In this document: positions 5,572 to 13,050 of the stretch, piece after piece | Numbering within the stretch: the stretch's first letter is position 1 | Layout of the letters: each line of letters starts with the position of its first letter | IMG/VR virus record: IMGVR_UViG_3300036770_004231 | Span: 1-52,529 of that record | DNA length: 52,529 nucleotides | Reading direction: 5' to 3' (one strand) | DNA from: a virus | Program-made: the position numbers and the translations under genes | Notes under the pieces: generated by a model | What the model was told of the DNA's origin: nothing | What the model saw: only the letters and a program-made list of their open reading frames with translations | Database searches by the model: none

Positions 5572-6989
5572 TAATTTCTCCTAGATGTTGTTACAGGTGG
5601 TGCAGCAAAAACCATTACAGCAGATACTCCAATTATGACTCTTCTAGCACCGACTGGAATAGAAGAACCTAGTGGAACGTAAGAATCTGTTGAGCCATCA
5701 AAAACATTGATCTCTTCCTCAAACGCTTCCCTCACTTCTTCTGGCGCGTTTTGAACTGCGGCCACAAGTTGTTCTGCCTGCTCTGATGTGAGTTCAGAAA
5801 CATCAATTGCAGCAAATACTTGAGTTGCCTCTTCTTGTGTTATCTGCTCTAAGGCTTTAGCGGTAGTTGCTATTGCTACAGCCTGTTCAGTTGATATTGA
5901 AGGAGTTATTTCTGGGATAACGGTTGTAGTTGTTGGCGAAATTGTTGTAGTGGTTGCAAAAAATGTTGTAGTCGGAGCAATAGTGGTAGTCGGAGCGGCT
6001 GTAGTTGTTGGTGCAGTAGTAGCGATAGTTATTTGTACCGTCGTCGTCGGTGGCGTTGTTTCCTGTTGTTCTGGTGGTTGTAGTACCGTAGTTTGGGGGG
6101 CCGAAGTGCTGGTACTGGTTGCAACAGGAACCTCCGTACTAGTTGTTGTAGTTTCAACAATTGTAGTTGAGGTAGTAGTCGTGGTTGTGGGAACAGTTGT
6201 TGTAGTTGTAGTTGTAGTTGTAGTTGTAGTTGTAGGGCTAGATATAAGCAGGGAAACTGGATCTGAAGTTTGTGAATAGACACCATTTGTGTCGTTGTCT
6301 GCTCTGACTGTAAAAATATAGTTTGCGTCAAGCCCTCCGGTTGAACTGAATAGTTCATAACTAAGAAGAATTTCTGTATTTAAAGAATTTGCATCACCGA
6401 CATTACCTGTGGCAACTCCCCATCCTGATTGACCATTTGACCACGATATTGCGTATCTCTCTGGGGAAATTCCAGAGTCGTTGGTCGCGGCTTCCCAATT
6501 TAAAAAAACACCGTCTTCTCTTGGCTCAACAGAAACAGACGTTGGGACCCCTAGGAACATCTGGACAGTTGTGGTGCTGGTGGTTGGACCCGATATAAGA
6601 GTCGGCTCAGACTGAGTTTCAACAACATAACTAGTCCCATACCAGGCGTCTGGATTGCCACAACACACCCCGGTTCTTAGTCTGTAATTACCCGGCTGCG
6701 CCTCATACAAAATTCTTGAATCAAGACCATAGTGATCGTCGTTGGCAGTTACTAGATTCCAGACTTGCTGACCATCAATGATTTGCTCTTGATAAAGCCA
6801 CAACATTGAGTCAATTCCATACTGCTGTGCGTATGTTCTGAAATCAAGAGTTTCAGGTTCTGCAAATGTGAAGTAATAATCGGATGCGCCGTAAGTAGTA
6901 AAAGTGGCCGCTTTAACTGAAGAAGGAAACATGCCCAGTATCGCAACTGGGGCAATGACTATTAATCTGAGCAGTCGTTTTAAGTTCAC
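5571..6989 (-). CDS. secreted fibronectin-III-like protein with long Thr-rich linker and C-terminal membrane anchor
   Basis: 472 residues from the GTG at 6989, which has GCAGAGG seven bases upstream; the frame is open to 7007. A signal peptide (LKRLLRLIVIAPVAILGM, cleavage near SVKA) is followed by a first domain (about 20-125), then a fibronectin-III-like domain (about 135-240). A mucin-like Thr/Pro/Val tract runs to about residue 370, then a helical acidic domain (EQAVAIATTAKALEQITQEE and onward) and a C-terminal hydrophobic RRVIIGVSAVMVFAA segment. The Thr tract and terminal domain resemble secreted proteins of aquatic Acidimicrobiia, from memory. Probably a host-surface protein made during infection, or a decorated virion adhesin. 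Confidence 0.75.
   Translation of the reverse strand: MNLKRLLRLIVIAPVAILGMFPSSVKAATFTTYGASDYYFTFAEPETLDFRTYAQQYGIDSMLWLYQEQIIDGQQVWNLVTANDDHYGLDSRILYEAQPGNYRLRTGVCCGNPDAWYGTSYVVETQSEPTLISGPTTSTTTVQMFLGVPTSVSVEPREDGVFLNWEAATNDSGISPERYAISWSNGQSGWGVATGNVGDANSLNTEILLSYELFSSTGGLDANYIFTVRADNDTNGVYSQTSDPVSLLISSPTTTTTTTTTTTTTVPTTTTTTSTTIVETTTTSTEVPVATSTSTSAPQTTVLQPPEQQETTPPTTTVQITIATTAPTTTAAPTTTIAPTTTFFATTTTISPTTTTVIPEITPSISTEQAVAIATTAKALEQITQEEATQVFAAIDVSELTSEQAEQLVAAVQNAPEEVREAFEEEINVFDGSTDSYVPLGSSIPVGARRVIIGVSAVMVFAAPPVTTSRRN
6201..6235. repeat. hexanucleotide tandem repeat inside the Thr-tract coding region
   Basis: About 5.8 perfect copies of TGTAGT on the plus strand (ACTACA on the minus strand) encode part of the poly-Thr run. 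Unit length six preserves the reading frame, so slippage would change tract length but not break the gene. Confidence 0.75.
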
Positions 6990-6996
6990 CCACACA

Positions 6997-7019
6997 CCTC
7001 TGCACAATTTTAGCAGAGG
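6997..7019 (-). promoter_or_regulatory. hairpin that sequesters the ribosome-binding site of the secreted-protein gene
   Basis: On the minus strand CCTCTGC-TAAAATTGT-GCAGAGG is a perfect 7-bp inverted repeat with a nine-base loop. Its 3' arm is the GCAGAGG that serves as Shine-Dalgarno for the GTG at 6989. The hairpin starts six bases after the preceding stop. Folded, it would hide the ribosome-binding site; a ribosome finishing the upstream gene would melt it. Confidence 0.5.
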
Positions 7020-7025
7020 TGACTC

Positions 7026-7271
7026 TTACCATTTATTAAGAGGGCAGGTTGCGTGTTCTAGTTTTGTCTTTAGTGGCATTATGCAACCACACTGGCGACA
7101 CTGTTTTGTCGGGAGAAGTTCTGGACACTGCTCGCAGATTGCCATTCTCTCGGCAGCAATACCATCAGAAACCTTTGGCGTATCAGGGTTGAAGAGAGCA
7201 GTCGGCCCTACTTCACCGCGCTGCTGTCTTTCAAGATTCTTCTTTTTCCACTCTTGCCACGGATTTGTCAT
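7026..7271 (-). CDS. Cys-rich zinc-binding phage protein
   Basis: 81 residues from the ATG at 7271, whose ATGA overlaps the preceding stop. After a basic helix (NPWQEWKKKNLERQQRG), six cysteines follow: C-x2-C in ICEQCPEL, then C-x2-C-x-C in QCRQCGCIM and a last Cys in HATCPLNKW. This is a compact double zinc-knuckle seen in many aquatic phages near structural genes. It may be a virion assembly factor; function unknown. Confidence 0.7.
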   Translation of the reverse strand: MTNPWQEWKKKNLERQQRGEVGPTALFNPDTPKVSDGIAAERMAICEQCPELLPTKQCRQCGCIMPLKTKLEHATCPLNKW

Positions 7272-7486
7272 GAACCAGATTCTAGCGGATCGTAGAACTT
7301 CTCGCCATCCCACATCCAGCCTTCTGGAATTGATACTTCAGATGGAATGATTTTTGGATCACTTGACATTATGGCAACAAACTTTTCCGATATCGGTTGC
7401 ACCTTGTCGTCGGGAGTGACGTGCATAGGTGTTTTTATACCACCTGCCACTTCTCCATCAACAACAAAAATAAAATATTTAGACAT
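7268..7486 (-). CDS. small tail-region protein
   Basis: 72 residues. The pattern MSKYFIFVVDGEVAGGI and EGWMWDGEKFYDP resembles small proteins that accompany fibre genes in aquatic myophages. No catalytic motif. It overlaps the Cys-rich gene by four bases and follows the dipeptide-repeat gene by 12 bp. Function unknown, probably structural or assembly. Confidence 0.6.
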   Translation of the reverse strand: MSKYFIFVVDGEVAGGIKTPMHVTPDDKVQPISEKFVAIMSSDPKIIPSEVSIPEGWMWDGEKFYDPLESGS

Positions 7487-7498
7487 TTATTTTCCTAA

Positions 7499-8710
7499 CT
7501 AAAAAGGTGGTGAATATGGATTGCAGAAGGTCGGACCAACTGCTCTATAAACGCCAGTAAGAGTACATCTTTCTACATTTGTGGGACCGTAGTACCCATC
7601 GGGACACGGAAATGCATAAGCACCAGAAGAGTTTGTATAGACCCAACCTACTCCTCCGACCACATTAGATGCTACATACTGAGATAGCGCGCCACCGACG
7701 ACAGTAAGAACATCGTATGTTACATATTCGTCAACATCAACCCAACTGTCGGAAGGAACACAAACCCCCGTAGTGTCTACCCAGGTGGTTGTTGTACACC
7801 CAATTGTTGACCAGTCTGGATACGGGGTGTAGTTCCAAGCAATTGTTGACCAGTCCGGATAGGCAGTATAAACCCAGGAAATTGTTGAAAAGTCTGGGTA
7901 TGCAGTATAAACCCACGGAGTGACCCATACTGTTTCTGAGCCGCCATCAGAGTATGTCCATGCGGTGTATGGTCCGGCAGTACAAGATACTGAAGGATTT
8001 ATAAAACGAGTTCTTGATCTTGTCCTGCTTCTACTGCGTGTTCTTGTTCTAGTTTTTGATCTTGTCCTAGTTCTGCTGCGAGATCTGGTTCTAGTTCTTG
8101 TTTTATATGTACTTCTTTTTTGCTGTCTATTGCCGCAATCGCCACAAACGAGTTGCTGAGTGCATGTTGTGTCGCATCCGTTATTGCCAACATAAGAACC
8201 GTCATTGCAGGTGTATAGAGTCTCAGAACAAGTGCCGTCATTACAGTCCGTTTGTGTTTCAATACAGTCAGGACATCCATTTGTATAGTTTTCTGTTATT
8301 GTTTCAGAACAACTTCCGTCTGTACATGTGTTGTCAAAACACGTTCCATCAGTACACGACGTATCGGTCTCAATTGTCCATGGAATGTTGTTAGAAGAAG
8401 CCGTGCTCCATTCGCTCCAGCCATAAGCATTGAAAGCCCGCACTCGTATTTTGTATCTGTTTGTGTTGTATTGAGTGAGTATTTGATGACTCAACGAAGT
8501 AACTTCAGTTCCAGCAGACCAGGCACCATCGTTGGTTGAAACTTGATATTCGTACTTAGTTATATCAAGCCCATTGTCGGCTGGCTTTGTCCAGTTGTAA
8601 GTTGTATTTACACAGCCGTTTGAAACTGTTGGTGCAGCAGGAACAGAGGGTACTCTGGCAAATCCAGAATAACCCTTAGACGAACTTCCTCTTCCCGCTA
8701 TAAAAGGCAC
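7499..8710 (-). CDS. fibronectin-III domain virion protein with Arg-Ser/Arg-Thr dipeptide tract and Cys-rich region
   Basis: 403 residues, GTG start, two bases after the preceding stop. Residues 20-110 read as one fibronectin-III domain (PSVPAAPTVS, YEYQVSTNDG, RYKIRVRAFNAYGWSEWS). Residues 119-192 hold about 14 Cys in repeated CxDGTC-like units. Residues 204-235 are 16 consecutive (T/S)(R/K) dipeptides. Three repeats of a YTAYPDxSTI unit follow at 269-303, then a Cys-containing C-terminal domain. It lies in the fibre region and is probably exposed on the virion. The dipeptide tract is highly basic and could bind an acidic wall polymer or DNA, or be post-translationally modified. Confidence 0.75.
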   Translation of the reverse strand: MPFIAGRGSSSKGYSGFARVPSVPAAPTVSNGCVNTTYNWTKPADNGLDITKYEYQVSTNDGAWSAGTEVTSLSHQILTQYNTNRYKIRVRAFNAYGWSEWSTASSNNIPWTIETDTSCTDGTCFDNTCTDGSCSETITENYTNGCPDCIETQTDCNDGTCSETLYTCNDGSYVGNNGCDTTCTQQLVCGDCGNRQQKRSTYKTRTRTRSRSRTRTRSKTRTRTRSRSRTRSRTRFINPSVSCTAGPYTAWTYSDGGSETVWVTPWVYTAYPDFSTISWVYTAYPDWSTIAWNYTPYPDWSTIGCTTTTWVDTTGVCVPSDSWVDVDEYVTYDVLTVVGGALSQYVASNVVGGVGWVYTNSSGAYAFPCPDGYYGPTNVERCTLTGVYRAVGPTFCNPYSPPF

Positions 8711-8712
8711 TA

Positions 8713-9540
8713 CTACACCTGCGCGTATCTAGCCTGGCTCGCAAAAACAGCAACCGCATTAGTCCCAGTTCTTACAAAAGTAAAAGTGTAAATATCAATG
8801 CCGCTTCCGCCTGCCGGGATTGCGCCGCCGAACCAGTATGTGGTCACTGTAGGTGGTGAGGTTTTGTCTCCATCAACAACAATTCCAGATGTTCCAAACT
8901 GTCTTGAGTTTGGGTTTTGGATCATCACAACAATAGTCGCTGAATTTGAATCAGTAGTCAGCAGATCGGTTAGCCGAGTTCCAGCATTTCCCCTAAAGTT
9001 GATTCTCATGTTTGCTGCATGCGCACCAGTGAACCAGTAGACAGCACCGTCAAGAAAATTGACATTGGTATCTGTGGCTGTAGAGGTAATGGCTGTTGAG
9101 TTTCTTGTTGCCTTCTCCAGAAGTTGCCCAATAGAGGCAGTGCCTGAAAGAGTTGTAGTGCCAGAAAGGGTAAGCCCAGATCCAAGTTTTGCACTTGTCA
9201 CAGCAGCGTCTCTAATTGTTGCTGTTGTAACTGCTTCTAATCCCGACGTTTGAAGCAATTTTGCTGTAGTTACGGCGCCGTCCTCAACCTGGGCAACCTG
9301 CTTTGTCCATGCAAAAACTCCAGGAGATGTTTGGGTGTAAATATATGTTGCAGGATTTCCAGTACCGTCATCCTTGATGTAGGCAAAGCGCCCTTCCTGA
9401 AGTTCCGGCTCGTCAACATCGCCAAACGCTGCGTCTCTTTGTGCGATTGTGTCAAAGACAACGAACGCCTGGTCCATGAAAAACTGGTTGACTTCTGTGG
9501 CGTCAAGAATTTCATCATTTACGAATTTTTTAATAGGCAT
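8713..9540 (-). CDS. tail fibre / minor structural protein
   Basis: 275 residues. The N-terminus PIKKFVNDEILDATEVNQFFMDQAF and VFDTIAQRDAAFG is typical of phage minor structural proteins attached to tails. A middle of short Ala/Thr repeats follows (DGAVTTAKL, DAAVTSAKL, GLTLSGTTTLSG), then a beta-rich C-terminal head. It sits directly after its upstream neighbour (stop and ATG adjacent). Probable fibre shaft and receptor-facing domain. Confidence 0.75.
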   Translation of the reverse strand: MPIKKFVNDEILDATEVNQFFMDQAFVVFDTIAQRDAAFGDVDEPELQEGRFAYIKDDGTGNPATYIYTQTSPGVFAWTKQVAQVEDGAVTTAKLLQTSGLEAVTTATIRDAAVTSAKLGSGLTLSGTTTLSGTASIGQLLEKATRNSTAITSTATDTNVNFLDGAVYWFTGAHAANMRINFRGNAGTRLTDLLTTDSNSATIVVMIQNPNSRQFGTSGIVVDGDKTSPPTVTTYWFGGAIPAGGSGIDIYTFTFVRTGTNAVAVFASQARYAQV

Positions 9541-9924
9541 TTAGGCCTCCGTCGCTTCTTGTGACGTTAATTCTACCTCAATCCATGATTGGCTATTTTC
9601 ATCCCAATACCATTGCCCTTCTTCCGGCATCGGAACCGGGGGATTCCATCTGCATGTTGTTTCGTCAAGAATCCATGAAGAAAAGTTTTGAGGTGGTATA
9701 AAGGCATCAAGAATGGGGTCATAGGCATAGCCAATCCCTGCATAATTTTTTCTAAATGAGTTGTTGTAAGAAGTCTGTACCCATTTTCCTTTAATTATTG
9801 AATTACAGAACGCGATGCCAACCTCCTCAGATTCATTGCCGTTCTCATCTAAGCAGTCAGAGTTGTCAACCCTTATTACATTGACGACAACATTATTTTC
9901 ATCTAGGAAAGCAAAGTGGGCCAT
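9541..9924 (-). CDS. conserved fibre-associated protein (aquatic phage type)
   Basis: 127 residues. MAHFAFLDENNVVVNVIRVDN, QTSYNNSFRKNYAGIGYAYDP and the ending WYWDENSQSWIEVE match, from memory, a small protein common in cyanophages and other aquatic myophages beside tail fibres. The start overlaps the preceding stop (TAATG). Role in the virion not established. Confidence 0.75.
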   Translation of the reverse strand: MAHFAFLDENNVVVNVIRVDNSDCLDENGNESEEVGIAFCNSIIKGKWVQTSYNNSFRKNYAGIGYAYDPILDAFIPPQNFSSWILDETTCRWNPPVPMPEEGQWYWDENSQSWIEVELTSQEATEA

Positions 9925-10757
9925 TATGGATAAACCCTATACCTTATATAGCAAATACCAGACCCACCAGACCCGCCGAGATCCCGACCCCCGCCACCAC
10001 CGCCACCGTATTGTGCGGTGCCATTTTGGCCAATATATGTTGGGTCTGCTACGCCGTATCCGCGACCTCCACCATGGGTCGCTGTTGCTCCATAGTCTCC
10101 GCCCCCACCGCCGCCACCTCCACCCCGAAAAAGAGAAGTAAAAATCCACCCAGACTGTGGAACTGCTGAACCACCTCCACCTGGTCCACAGTATGTTGGA
10201 AATCCTGCAGCGCTTCCAGCGGTGCCAGCAGACCCAATACCGCCCCCACCGCCGCCTGAATATAGGTAGCCCCACGCACCATCAAACCCCTGCTGGCCTG
10301 TTCCTCCTGGCTGATAGAAGCCACCCCCACCACCGCATCCACCGGAAAAACCAGCGTTTGCGTACGCTCCACCACGCCCTCCACCAATCGCTGTAATTGT
10401 GTTTACCCCTGGCCCTGAAAATGTTGAGTTACCAGCACTAAATCCAGGAGCCGAGTGGCCGGGCCCACCTGCTCCACCAGCGGCTATGACTATTGAATAT
10501 GACCCATCCCTAACGAACGCTTTAGTAATAATTCTTCCGCCGGCGCCACCGCCGCCTGCTCCGTTGTGGTCAGAACCTCCTCCTCCACCGGATCCAAGAA
10601 AGTCAATTTCTATTTCATCAAAACCTTGGCTTACGGAAAAAGTACCACTTGCTGTAAACATGTGCACCTTGTACCCACCGGAGGAAGTAACAGAAGAACC
10701 ACCAGTAGCAACTATTTGTTGTCTTCTTGAAGAAGCCAACATTCCCTGCAGAATCAT
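9924..10757 (-). CDS. glycine-rich tail fibre protein
   Basis: 277 residues from ATG 10757 (ATGA overlap with the preceding stop). From residue about 30 there is a beta start (GYKVHMFTASGTFSV), then a glycine-rich domain with many GGGGG clusters (GSGGGGGSDHNGAGGGGAGG, SGGCGGGGGFY). It ends with YIRYRVYP. Such Gly-rich domains form receptor-binding tips of fibres, built of polyglycine helices in known cases. Related domains occur in the two large fibres at 17.5-20 kb. Confidence 0.75.
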   Translation of the reverse strand: MILQGMLASSRRQQIVATGGSSVTSSGGYKVHMFTASGTFSVSQGFDEIEIDFLGSGGGGGSDHNGAGGGGAGGRIITKAFVRDGSYSIVIAAGGAGGPGHSAPGFSAGNSTFSGPGVNTITAIGGGRGGAYANAGFSGGCGGGGGFYQPGGTGQQGFDGAWGYLYSGGGGGGIGSAGTAGSAAGFPTYCGPGGGGSAVPQSGWIFTSLFRGGGGGGGGGDYGATATHGGGRGYGVADPTYIGQNGTAQYGGGGGGGRDLGGSGGSGICYIRYRVYP

Positions 10758-11212
10758 GACGAAGATATATCTCCAACTACTACCCACTCATTTTGGGTAA
10801 TCATAATTATTGTTGCTGACGAATATCGCGTTCTTAGGTAAATTGTTGCAGTTCCGGGGTTATTAATTGAGTCGCCAACCGCGGATCTTAGGGTTACATT
10901 GGTAAATCCTCTAATGTTTGTTCTTCCTGTTCCGTATTGCATGATGTGAAAGTTTCTTCCAGGAGAATAAGTAATATTCTGCTGTACATAAAAAGTGTTT
11001 GCAGAAGATCCCGTGGAGCGAATCATTGCCCCCATATGGACAGACTGGGCATAAAAAGTAGTAGAACTATAAGAAAATAGCCCGCCTAGTGTCAGTATGT
11101 TGTTGACAGTGTTTGAAACAGTAGCAATACCCGCCGCGTTCAGCGATATGTCTTGTTCTATTTCAGGTATGCGTCTTGAGTTGTTATATGCTTCAGTATC
11201 CCTGAATGTCAT
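10754..11212 (-). CDS. tail fibre/minor structural protein
   Basis: 152 residues from ATG 11212 (MTFRDTEAYNN), which overlaps the preceding stop as ATGA; the upstream open stretch to 11248 is not needed. An N-terminal helix with AGIATVSNTVNNILTLGG suggests trimeric coiled coil, followed by a beta-rich domain ending NEWVVVGDISSS. Probably a short virion fibre or adaptor. Confidence 0.65.
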   Translation of the reverse strand: MTFRDTEAYNNSRRIPEIEQDISLNAAGIATVSNTVNNILTLGGLFSYSSTTFYAQSVHMGAMIRSTGSSANTFYVQQNITYSPGRNFHIMQYGTGRTNIRGFTNVTLRSAVGDSINNPGTATIYLRTRYSSATIIMITQNEWVVVGDISSS

Positions 11213-11574
11213 TGGACTATCCTGTTTACATAGCCAAATCCATAGCATTCCGATCCAAGTATGCCATCTAGGGCGCGAAACTTAATAGTCGTAACGTTTT
11301 CGCCATCTCCAGAAAACGGTATTCCTGGCAAAGCCAGCCATGTTGATGAGGGATAAACTTTTTCTTTCATGAAGTAAACGTCATTAACTATTACGTCTAC
11401 TAAGTATTCGTTTAGTGATGGATTTGTAATCCAGAACCAAACCTCATCTAAAATTGAACTGCTTGTTCCTGTCTCGTGGACTACTGGCTCAAGAAGATAC
11501 GCAGGGAATGTGTCAATGATTGGTCCGTTTGAGTCTCCAGCGCCACTCAGTTTTACTTTTGTAAATGTTGACAT
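11209..11574 (-). CDS. small beta-rich virion protein
   Basis: 121 residues with alternating hydrophobic pattern and motifs such as PAYLLEPVVHE, LDEVWFWITNPS and GEN-VTTIKFRALDGI, compatible with a beta-sandwich adaptor of tail fibres. It overlaps its neighbours by one and four bases. Related in style to the small proteins at 19997-20338 and 26625-26957. Function inferred from position only. Confidence 0.6.
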   Translation of the reverse strand: MSTFTKVKLSGAGDSNGPIIDTFPAYLLEPVVHETGTSSSILDEVWFWITNPSLNEYLVDVIVNDVYFMKEKVYPSSTWLALPGIPFSGDGENVTTIKFRALDGILGSECYGFGYVNRIVQ

Positions 11575-11822
11575 CAGTTAACCAACCAATAAACAAGACC
11601 CGAAAGCCATACAGGAATCTGTGGTACAAAGTTTAGCAAAATAGGCCCAGCCTTCTTCTTGATGCCAACATAAACCCACAAAGAGGCGCCGACTAGATGT
11701 ATGGCAGGACCAATCGGATACAGGTCAAATGCGTGACAAATAATTGCTATAAAAACAAGTGATGGGGCGGTCCATTCAATTAGTTTGAACACACAAGCAG
11801 ATCCGCTTTGTTTTTTTTTCAT
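11574..11822 (-). CDS. small multi-span membrane protein
   Basis: 82 residues with three hydrophobic segments (APSLVFIAIICHAF, IGPAIHLVGASLWVYVGI, ILLNFVPQIPVWLSGLVYWLVN). This resembles a membrane protein found beside tail fibres of aquatic phages. There is no Shine-Dalgarno before the ATG. A TAGATT -10-like element lies six bases upstream on the minus strand, so its transcript may be leaderless. It is divergent from the P450 gene by only 16 bp. Confidence 0.65.
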   Translation of the reverse strand: MKKKQSGSACVFKLIEWTAPSLVFIAIICHAFDLYPIGPAIHLVGASLWVYVGIKKKAGPILLNFVPQIPVWLSGLVYWLVN

Positions 11823-11838
11823 GTGTAAAATCTAACAT
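11823..11838. promoter_or_regulatory. 16-bp divergent spacer with candidate leaderless promoters both ways
   Basis: Plus strand: TAAAAT (11826-11831), then seven bases, then the P450 ATG at 11839. Minus strand: TAGATT (11834-11829), then six bases, then the ATG at 11822. Both fit the TANNNT-N6/7-start layout of actinobacterial leaderless genes, and neither gene has a Shine-Dalgarno. The overlap means the two would compete for polymerase. The -35 regions would lie inside the opposing genes; TTGAAC at 11785-11790 is too far away to serve. Confidence 0.45.
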
Positions 11839-13050
11839 ATGAACGAAAATTTGCCCTTGCAAAATATCCCGTCAATTCCGTCAAGGGCTGAATTAAAAGA
11901 AAATACGATATCACGCAAGTCTCTTGTCAAAATATCAGTAGACGCTAGTGCGGATTCCTGGATAGCGAAAAGTATGTTTGGCTATTCAATACTTAGAAAT
12001 GAAGACTGCAAAAATATTCTATCTGATTCAAGGTGGCTTTCTGCAGTTGGGTTACTTGCTGACCTAAATCCATACACAACGCAAGAGTTTAAGACAAGAA
12101 GAAAAACAGGGATGTTGGCAGTAGACGGCGAGCCACACAAAAAACTTAAAAAAATAGCAAATGCGGCATTCTCAAAAGATGCCGTAATGAAAATGGATTC
12201 AGAAATTAATCGCACTTTTTCGGAACTTATTAATTCATTTAGCCCAGGAGATGAATTTGACATATCGCAAAAAATCTTCAAAAAATTTCCAATACTTGTC
12301 ATATGTGACATGATTGGACTTCCAAGAGATAGGGCTGACGACTATTCGCGATGGGGTGAAAACCTGCTGAAAAATTGGGAAAACAACTATCGGAAGTCAA
12401 CTGAAGAAATATTGACATCACAAAAAGAAATGGATGAGTACATTCTCTCGCTTATTGAAGAGCGCCGAAATAATCCAAAAGATGATTTGATATCCAGGCT
12501 TGTGCATCCAGTTGACAAAAGTCAAAATATGAGCGATGAAGAGATAATCACATTTATTGAGACAATAACAACGGCAGGAATTGACACCGTTTTTCATCAA
12601 CTCGGCTCAGTTTTCCTTCTTATTGTAAACAAACAACAAATATGGAATGAATACAGAGACAACCCTCAAAGCAGGTCATGGATAATTGATGAGGTTATAA
12701 GAATCACAAACGCCGTTCACGAAACGGGCAGAATTGCCTCACAGGACATCAACTATAGAAACACGATGTTCCCCAAAGGAACGATAGTTTTTTTAAATAT
12801 CACATCCGCAAACAGGGATGCTTTTGAGTTTGAAAACCCTGAAGATATTCAGGATGGAAGAAAGCCAAACATTGCATTTGGATGGGGCGCTCATAGGTGC
12901 TCCGGTCTTTTTATGGCAAAAGCGGAGATAACAGCCGCAATGAACTACATAGTAGAAAATTTGCCCAACATAAAAGTTATTGACACGCCTCAATACACCA
13001 AGTCAAATGCAGCGGTATACGGCCCGTCTTCAATAATGGTCAGAATTTAG
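11839..13050 (+). CDS. cytochrome P450
   Basis: 403 residues, full length for a bacterial soluble P450. Motifs are complete: C-helix D96-GEPH-KKLKK, I-helix T245-A-G-I-D249-T250 with the acid-alcohol pair, E285-V-I-R288, SANRDAFEFENP, and the haem loop F347-GWGAHR-C354-SG, with C354 as the axial thiolate. It would hydroxylate or otherwise oxidise a substrate using electrons from a ferredoxin; none is encoded nearby, so a host partner is expected. It is the only plus-strand gene in the structural region, is AT-rich and probably leaderless. Its 3' end overlaps the convergent gene by four bases. P450 genes are rare in phages; the CYP family cannot be assigned by eye. Confidence 0.96.
   Translation: MNENLPLQNIPSIPSRAELKENTISRKSLVKISVDASADSWIAKSMFGYSILRNEDCKNILSDSRWLSAVGLLADLNPYTTQEFKTRRKTGMLAVDGEPHKKLKKIANAAFSKDAVMKMDSEINRTFSELINSFSPGDEFDISQKIFKKFPILVICDMIGLPRDRADDYSRWGENLLKNWENNYRKSTEEILTSQKEMDEYILSLIEERRNNPKDDLISRLVHPVDKSQNMSDEEIITFIETITTAGIDTVFHQLGSVFLLIVNKQQIWNEYRDNPQSRSWIIDEVIRITNAVHETGRIASQDINYRNTMFPKGTIVFLNITSANRDAFEFENPEDIQDGRKPNIAFGWGAHRCSGLFMAKAEITAAMNYIVENLPNIKVIDTPQYTKSNAAVYGPSSIMVRI

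Noticed and set aside
5950-6279. Long Val-rich plus-strand ORF
   Set aside because: It is the antisense shadow of the Thr-rich tract (ACN codons read as Val in reverse); no start signal or independent composition.
10000-10600. Several long overlapping ORFs on both strands in the glycine-rich fibre
   Set aside because: They result from GGN-rich codons lacking stops in other frames; only the minus-strand frame with coupled start and phage-fibre composition is kept.
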